This document shows, piece by piece, positions 11,478 to 14,611 of a DNA stretch of 14,611 bases. The DNA comes from CAYLWW01 sp964387585. GTDB lineage: Bacteria; Pseudomonadota; Alphaproteobacteria; Rickettsiales; Midichloriaceae. The notes under the pieces were generated by a model. The model did not search any database. It was not told where the DNA came from and saw nothing but the letters and a program-made list of their open reading frames with translations. The DNA lies in contig CAYLWW010000038.1 of the NCBI GenBank assembly GCA_964387585.1, positions 1-14,611 of the forward strand, in the 5' to 3' direction. Made by a program: the position numbers and the translations under genes. Position 1 is the stretch's first letter. Each line of letters opens with the position of its first letter.

Positions 11478-12269
11478 ATGGAGACTCTATACAAGATAAC
11501 CGGACCCAAGCGGGAGGCCGTCCACGGCGGCGACTACAGATATCCATCCGTGGGGCGATGGACCAAGGCCGTGCGAAACCCTGTCCCCTGTCACTCAGGA
11601 TACCATCTCGTAAAACTTGCCGGGCTTCTGGACTGGATTCGCGAGGATGGCATTCTGTGGATGGCCGAGGGTGACGGTTCGCCGATATGGCACGATCACA
11701 AGGCCGTATTTGGCCGAGTTCGCTTAGTCGAAAAGGTTGGCGTTCTTTCGTCGGTTGCCCTTAGGATGTGGTCGGCAGACTGTTCCGAGCGCGTTGTCCA
11801 CCTCACTGCTAGCCTTAGCGAAGCGGAGCCTGACCCCCGATCTGTTGCCGCCATTGATGCCGCTCGCAAATTCGCAAGAGGAGAGATTTCGGCGGAGGAG
11901 TTGGCCGCTGCCAGGGCCGCTGCCTGGGACGCTGCCAGGGCCGCTGCCTGGGACGCTGCCAGGGACGCTGCCAGGGCCGCTGCCAGGGCCGCTGCCTGGG
12001 ACGCTGCCAGGGCCGCTGCCTGGGACGCTGCCGGGGCCGCTGCCAGGGCCGCTGCCAGGTCCGCTGCCTGGGACGCTGCCAGGGACGCTGCCAGGGACGC
12101 TGCCAGGGCCGCTGCCGGGGCCGCTGCCAGGGCCGCTGCCAGGTCCGCTGCCTGGGACGCTGCCAGGGACGCTGAGAAACAATGGCAGGACGAGCGACTT
12201 CTCTCGATTTTGCGCGGAGAGGAAGTTGGGCCAGTGGGCCGCGCGGGAGGTTCCAATGCACCTGCCTAG
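11478..12269 (+). CDS. DUF7666-like protein with Ala-rich tandem-repeat tail (263 aa)
   Basis: ATG 11478 (METLYKITG) sits one base after the previous stop; the longer frame from 11352 is a shadow. Residues 1-112 form a globular domain with CHSGYHL (38-44), a lone Trp/Gly-rich middle and ADCSERVVHL (100-109). I associate this pattern with small phage proteins of the DUF7666 type that often carry Ala-rich tails. A helix (PDPRSVAAIDAARKFARGE) leads into 22 four-residue repeats (residues 144-231) of AARA, AAWD, AARD, AARS or AAGA, predicting a very long Ala-rich helix with Trp and Arg spaced every four residues. The C-terminus is charged. Function unknown. The next gene starts within the last five codons. 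Confidence 0.8.
   Translation: METLYKITGPKREAVHGGDYRYPSVGRWTKAVRNPVPCHSGYHLVKLAGLLDWIREDGILWMAEGDGSPIWHDHKAVFGRVRLVEKVGVLSSVALRMWSADCSERVVHLTASLSEAEPDPRSVAAIDAARKFARGEISAEELAAARAAAWDAARAAAWDAARDAARAAARAAAWDAARAAAWDAAGAAARAAARSAAWDAARDAARDAARAAAGAAARAAARSAAWDAARDAEKQWQDERLLSILRGEEVGPVGRAGGSNAPA
11907..12170 (+). repeat. 22 tandem copies of a 12-bp unit (GCTGCC-NGG-NCC type)
   Basis: Exactly 22 consecutive 12-bp units, all starting GCTGCC and differing at positions 7, 10 and 11: AGGGCC, TGGGAC, AGGGAC, AGGTCC or GGGGCC. Units 11-15 and 18-22 are identical over 60 bp, indicating an 84-bp (7-unit) internal duplication. The unit is a multiple of three and free of stops in all six frames, which creates long spurious ORFs on both strands. 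Confidence 0.97.
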
Positions 12270-12462
12270 CCACCCGCAGCACGACGCCGACCTCGCAGAC
12301 GACGACGTTTACCCCTGGGCCGACCACGCGCGCGACGAGTGCGACTGGTGCGGAAAGACGAGCTGCTTCTGCGCCGAGGACCCCGACGGCGACTTCGAGG
12401 ACGGCTTCGAGGATGACGACGACTTCTTCGAGGCGATGGACGAACACGGAGTGCCGTACTAA
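12256..12462 (+). CDS. Small very acidic Cys-containing protein (68 aa)
   Basis: ATG 12256 has GGGAGG at 12245-12250 and overlaps the end of the repeat gene by 14 bases. The product has His-rich (HLPSHPQHDADLADDD) and acidic (DPDGDFEDGFEDDDDFFEA) stretches flanking CDWCGKTSCFC, a possible metal site. The strongly acidic character could mimic DNA, but this is only a possibility. The stop overlaps the next ATG by one base (TAATG). Confidence 0.68.
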   Translation: MHLPSHPQHDADLADDDVYPWADHARDECDWCGKTSCFCAEDPDGDFEDGFEDDDDFFEAMDEHGVPY

Positions 12463-12908
12463 TGGACGTTTATCACAAAATCGACCTCGTAGAGGAGCGA
12501 GTTGCCGCCATTCGTGATCGTGAGTTCGCGCTCGAAGAGGGGCTACCAATCAACGCCGTTCATCTGCACGGGCTCTCCGTGCTCCGCTACCGATGGACGG
12601 GATGGGCTAAGGAATACGAGGCCGGCCGCAAGATGCTCGACAACGAGATGATGAAGCTCGTTGACCTTGAGGAGCGCATAGAACTCGGCGGGCTCGAGAC
12701 GCGCCACCAGCACACTAGCCACTTCGACAAAAAGGCGTGGCAAGACCGATGCCGTGGACCCTTCGCCACCCCAGAGGAGAAGGCGGCGATTGCCGGCCTC
12801 GACCTCTACCTCGCCGCAGAAGCCGAAGCCAAGAAGACCGAGACCATAAAGGTCAGCGCCGGCATCCGAGTATTGCCCATCGACCAGGCCGCCACGGCCG
12901 CACAATAA
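12462..12908 (+). CDS. Hypothetical helical early protein (148 aa)
   Basis: Coupled to the previous gene by TAATG. The product is mainly helical, with charged helices (DLVEERVAAIRDREFALEEG, KMLDNEMMKLVDLEERIELG) and a central RYRWTGWAKEYEAG segment. No motif known to me. It lies directly upstream of the Sak4-like ATPase and SSB genes, so an accessory role in phage DNA replication or recombination is possible from context only. A small hairpin (ACGCC-TCCG-GGCGT, 12911-12924) separates it from the next gene. Confidence 0.7.
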   Translation: MDVYHKIDLVEERVAAIRDREFALEEGLPINAVHLHGLSVLRYRWTGWAKEYEAGRKMLDNEMMKLVDLEERIELGGLETRHQHTSHFDKKAWQDRCRGPFATPEEKAAIAGLDLYLAAEAEAKKTETIKVSAGIRVLPIDQAATAAQ

Positions 12909-12943
12909 GGACGCCTCCGGGCGTAGGAGAGAGAGATTCACCA

Positions 12944-13864
12944 ATGAGCAATCCTTTTCAAAAGGCGGTGCGCGAGCAAATCAAGCTCCGCCTTCTAATC
13001 ACCGGCCCGACCGGCGGGGGGAAGAGCTACACCGCTCTAACCATCGCCTCCGTGTTCGGCAAAGTGGCCGCACTCGACACCGAGAACCGAAGCCTATCGC
13101 GCTACGCCAACCGCTTCGACTTCGACGTGCTGCCGGCCTCACCGCCGTATAATCCGAACCAGGTCGTCAACGCCATCAAGCTGGCTGCACAGCACGGATA
13201 CGACGCCCTTGTCATTGACTCGCTCTATCACTTCTGGAAGGAAGAGGGTGGCGTGTTGGACATCGTTGAGAAGGCTGGCAAGAAGTACGGCGGCAACCAG
13301 TACGCCGGATGGTCCGACGGCGACAAGGCCTATCGCGAGATGATGCAGGCCATCCTGCACAGCCCCGTTCACCTCGTCTGCACGATGCGCAGCAAGATGG
13401 CGCACGAGCAAGTCGACGCCGGGCAGGGGAAGAAGAAGGTCGTGAAGCTTGGTCTTCAGACGACGTTCCGCGATGGCGCCGAGTACGAGTTCGATGCACA
13501 ACTCGACATGACCGAAGACCACTGCGCCATCGTCACCAAGACGCGCTTCGAAGAGATTGACGGGCAGATTTGGGATAAGCCCGGCCGCGACAAGGGCGAG
13601 CTTTTCAAGGCACTTGTCACCGATGGCGTGGCACCGGCCGACCCTCGCGAAAAGCAGCGCCCTGCATACATCGCCAAGATAATCACCCTCGCCGAGCAGG
13701 TTGGCGTTGACTTCGCGGGAGGCGTAACCCTCTCCGCCGATGCCCTCAACCTCGTTCCAATGGACACCCTCGCATCCATCGGCGCACAGCTCAAGGACGC
13801 GCTTGAGAGCTACGGCGAGCAGACCGACGACACCACCGACCAGCCCGCCGAGCGCGTGGCGTAA
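12944..13864 (+). CDS. Sak4-like RecA-fold AAA ATPase, phage recombinase candidate
   Basis: ATG 12944 follows an AGGAGA site. The 306-residue product has a Walker A motif GPTGGGKS (residues 21-28), an ALDTENRS strand (43-50) typical of RecA-like phage ATPases, and Walker B ALVIDSL (88-94, Asp92). A sensor region with VHLVCTMRSK follows. The C-terminal 90 residues are helical and acidic. Small single-domain RecA/RadA-like ATPases encoded next to SSB in phages include Sak4, which promotes single-strand annealing together with SSB; the SSB gene lies 18 bases downstream. I infer a role in recombination-coupled replication or repair. The ATPase fold is certain; the Sak4 assignment rests on size, motifs and neighbour. 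Confidence 0.82.
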   Translation: MSNPFQKAVREQIKLRLLITGPTGGGKSYTALTIASVFGKVAALDTENRSLSRYANRFDFDVLPASPPYNPNQVVNAIKLAAQHGYDALVIDSLYHFWKEEGGVLDIVEKAGKKYGGNQYAGWSDGDKAYREMMQAILHSPVHLVCTMRSKMAHEQVDAGQGKKKVVKLGLQTTFRDGAEYEFDAQLDMTEDHCAIVTKTRFEEIDGQIWDKPGRDKGELFKALVTDGVAPADPREKQRPAYIAKIITLAEQVGVDFAGGVTLSADALNLVPMDTLASIGAQLKDALESYGEQTDDTTDQPAERVA

Positions 13865-13882
13865 CACGAAAGGACACACAAG

Positions 13883-14341
13883 ATGGCTAACGTCAACAAA
13901 GTAATTCTAGTCGGTCGACTCACCGGCGACCCCGAACTGAAATACATCGCAAGCGGCGCGGCGGTGTGCAGCTTCTCTGTGGCTGTCGATCGCAAGACGA
14001 AGGAGAAGCAAACCGACTTCATCCGTGTCCAAGCGTGGGACCGACTCGGCGAGATTTGCAACGAGTTCCTGCATAAAGGCAAAGAGGTCTACATCGAGGG
14101 ATCCCTCCAGGTGCGCAAGTACGAGGACAAGGACGGCAACAAACGAGAGGCTACCGAGGTCCGCGCGTTCGTGATGGAGATGTGCGGCAGCAAGTCCGAC
14201 GGCGCCAAGGGGGGCAATGGAGGCGGTGGGCAACGCTCAGCACCTCGCGAAAGCTCGGCGGGGTATGGCGATGGTGGCGGGTCCTCCTTCGACAACCCGC
14301 TAGGCATTGATGACATACCTTTTGCCGCGTGCAAGGTGTAG
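13883..14341 (+). CDS. ssb: Single-stranded DNA-binding protein
   Basis: ATG 13883 with GAAAGGA upstream. The OB-fold domain (residues 1-105) begins MANVNKVILVGRLTGDPELKY and contains FSVAVDRK, DFIRVQAWDRLGEICNEFLHKG, VYIEGSLQVRKYEDKDG and the closing strand AFVMEM, all typical of bacterial SSB. A Gly/Ser-rich linker follows, then the acidic partner-binding tip GIDDIPF. Unusually, that tip is not terminal: five residues (AACKV) follow Phe147. SSB coats single strands during replication and should partner the upstream ATPase. Confidence 0.95.
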   Translation: MANVNKVILVGRLTGDPELKYIASGAAVCSFSVAVDRKTKEKQTDFIRVQAWDRLGEICNEFLHKGKEVYIEGSLQVRKYEDKDGNKREATEVRAFVMEMCGSKSDGAKGGNGGGGQRSAPRESSAGYGDGGGSSFDNPLGIDDIPFAACKV

Positions 14342-14345
14342 CGCG

Positions 14346-14611
14346 ATGAGTACCAACGACCCATCCATCACCGCCGTATTTGCTGCGGCACAGAAGCCGG
14401 CACGCGACCTGCTCGCCGCCCTGAAAGTTGGAGGCAACGATATGACGCCCGATTTCAGCGCATTGGACACAACGGCTAAACAATCGTTCGCGCTGGCCGT
14501 AGAGGGAAAGCACGAGTTCACCGTGGCTAATGAAGTGCGCGTGATCTTTGCGGTGGACGAGGATGGTATGGAGGGAACTGTTGAGCCCCTGCTTCTTCCT
14601 GAACGCTTCGC
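14346..14611 (+). CDS. Hypothetical protein, 3' end beyond the window
   Basis: ATG 14346 lies four bases after the SSB stop, and the frame stays open for 88 codons to the window edge. The visible part starts MSTNDPSITAVFAAAQKPAR, has a helical/Ala-rich start, then alternating strands (SFALAVEGKHEFTVANE, VRVIFAVDEDGMEGTVEPLL). I see no known motif. No clear ribosome binding site precedes it, so translation probably couples to SSB. It may be part of the recombination/replication module by position. Confidence 0.6.
   Translation, partial: MSTNDPSITAVFAAAQKPARDLLAALKVGGNDMTPDFSALDTTAKQSFALAVEGKHEFTVANEVRVIFAVDEDGMEGTVEPLLLPERF

Noticed and set aside
11724..12549. Long minus-strand and alternative-frame ORFs encoding elastin-like (SVPGSGPGS), PLPG or RQRPWQRP repeats
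   Set aside because: They are by-products of the stop-free 12-bp repeat, whose period is a multiple of three. The + frame starting at 11478 has the globular domain, good gene spacing and a known-looking architecture.

Overview
The window reads as a 14.6-kb segment of a temperate double-stranded DNA phage from a GC-rich bacterium. Genes are tightly packed, often with ATGA or GTGA stop-start overlaps. Ribosome binding sites are strong and purine-rich (AGGAGG, or a recurring CGAAAGGA), and the promoters I can see are sigma70-like. I cannot name the host. No rRNA, tRNA, insertion sequence or CRISPR array is visible.

Layout. (1) Positions 1-4402, rightward: the end of the late region. It holds the C-terminal part of a tail/fibre-like structural protein, two small unknown genes (one with a reading-frame break), a lysis-like cluster (membrane-anchored coiled-coil protein, YkuD-type L,D-transpeptidase, two small helical/membrane proteins), a calcineurin-like metallophosphoesterase and a tiny zinc-knuckle protein. 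A structured GC-rich stretch and a strong bidirectional terminator (4496-4532) close the module. (2) 5490-4546, leftward: four small genes, including a possible ribbon-helix-helix regulator, under a near-consensus promoter whose spacer is filled by a perfect inverted repeat, probably an operator. (3) 5502-5852: a terminator for the next leftward operon and an AT-richer non-coding stretch that probably holds attP. (4) 9798-5853, leftward: lysogeny and integration genes, namely XRE repressor, ImmA/IrrE-type metallopeptidase, TM2 membrane protein, excisionase-like HTH protein, a TIM-barrel protein related to phosphoribosylanthranilate isomerase, tyrosine integrase and a double zinc-ribbon protein. 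(5) 9828-14611, rightward: early genes, namely a Cro-like protein from a nearly leaderless promoter, small regulators, an alanine-rich repeat protein, a Sak4/RecA-like AAA ATPase, SSB, and an unknown gene running off the end.

How it works together: the 9799-9865 region is the lysis/lysogeny switch. The repressor and Cro face away from each other across recurring TACACG half-sites, which also occur as an inverted repeat upstream of the excisionase. The repressor-ImmA pair suggests induction by proteolysis, as in ICEBs1-type systems. The ATPase and SSB form a recombination/replication module. The late and lysis genes run directly into the presumed attP-integrase region without a junction, so this copy is more likely virion, circular or concatemeric DNA than an integrated prophage.

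The most interesting items are the PRAI-like enzyme inside the integration operon, which has lost the usual catalytic cysteine but kept the GGTG/Asp signature; the L,D-transpeptidase sitting where an endolysin is expected; the operator-in-spacer promoter of the small leftward module; the TACACG sites; a structured RNA candidate before the late terminator; and a 22-unit, 12-bp tandem repeat gene.
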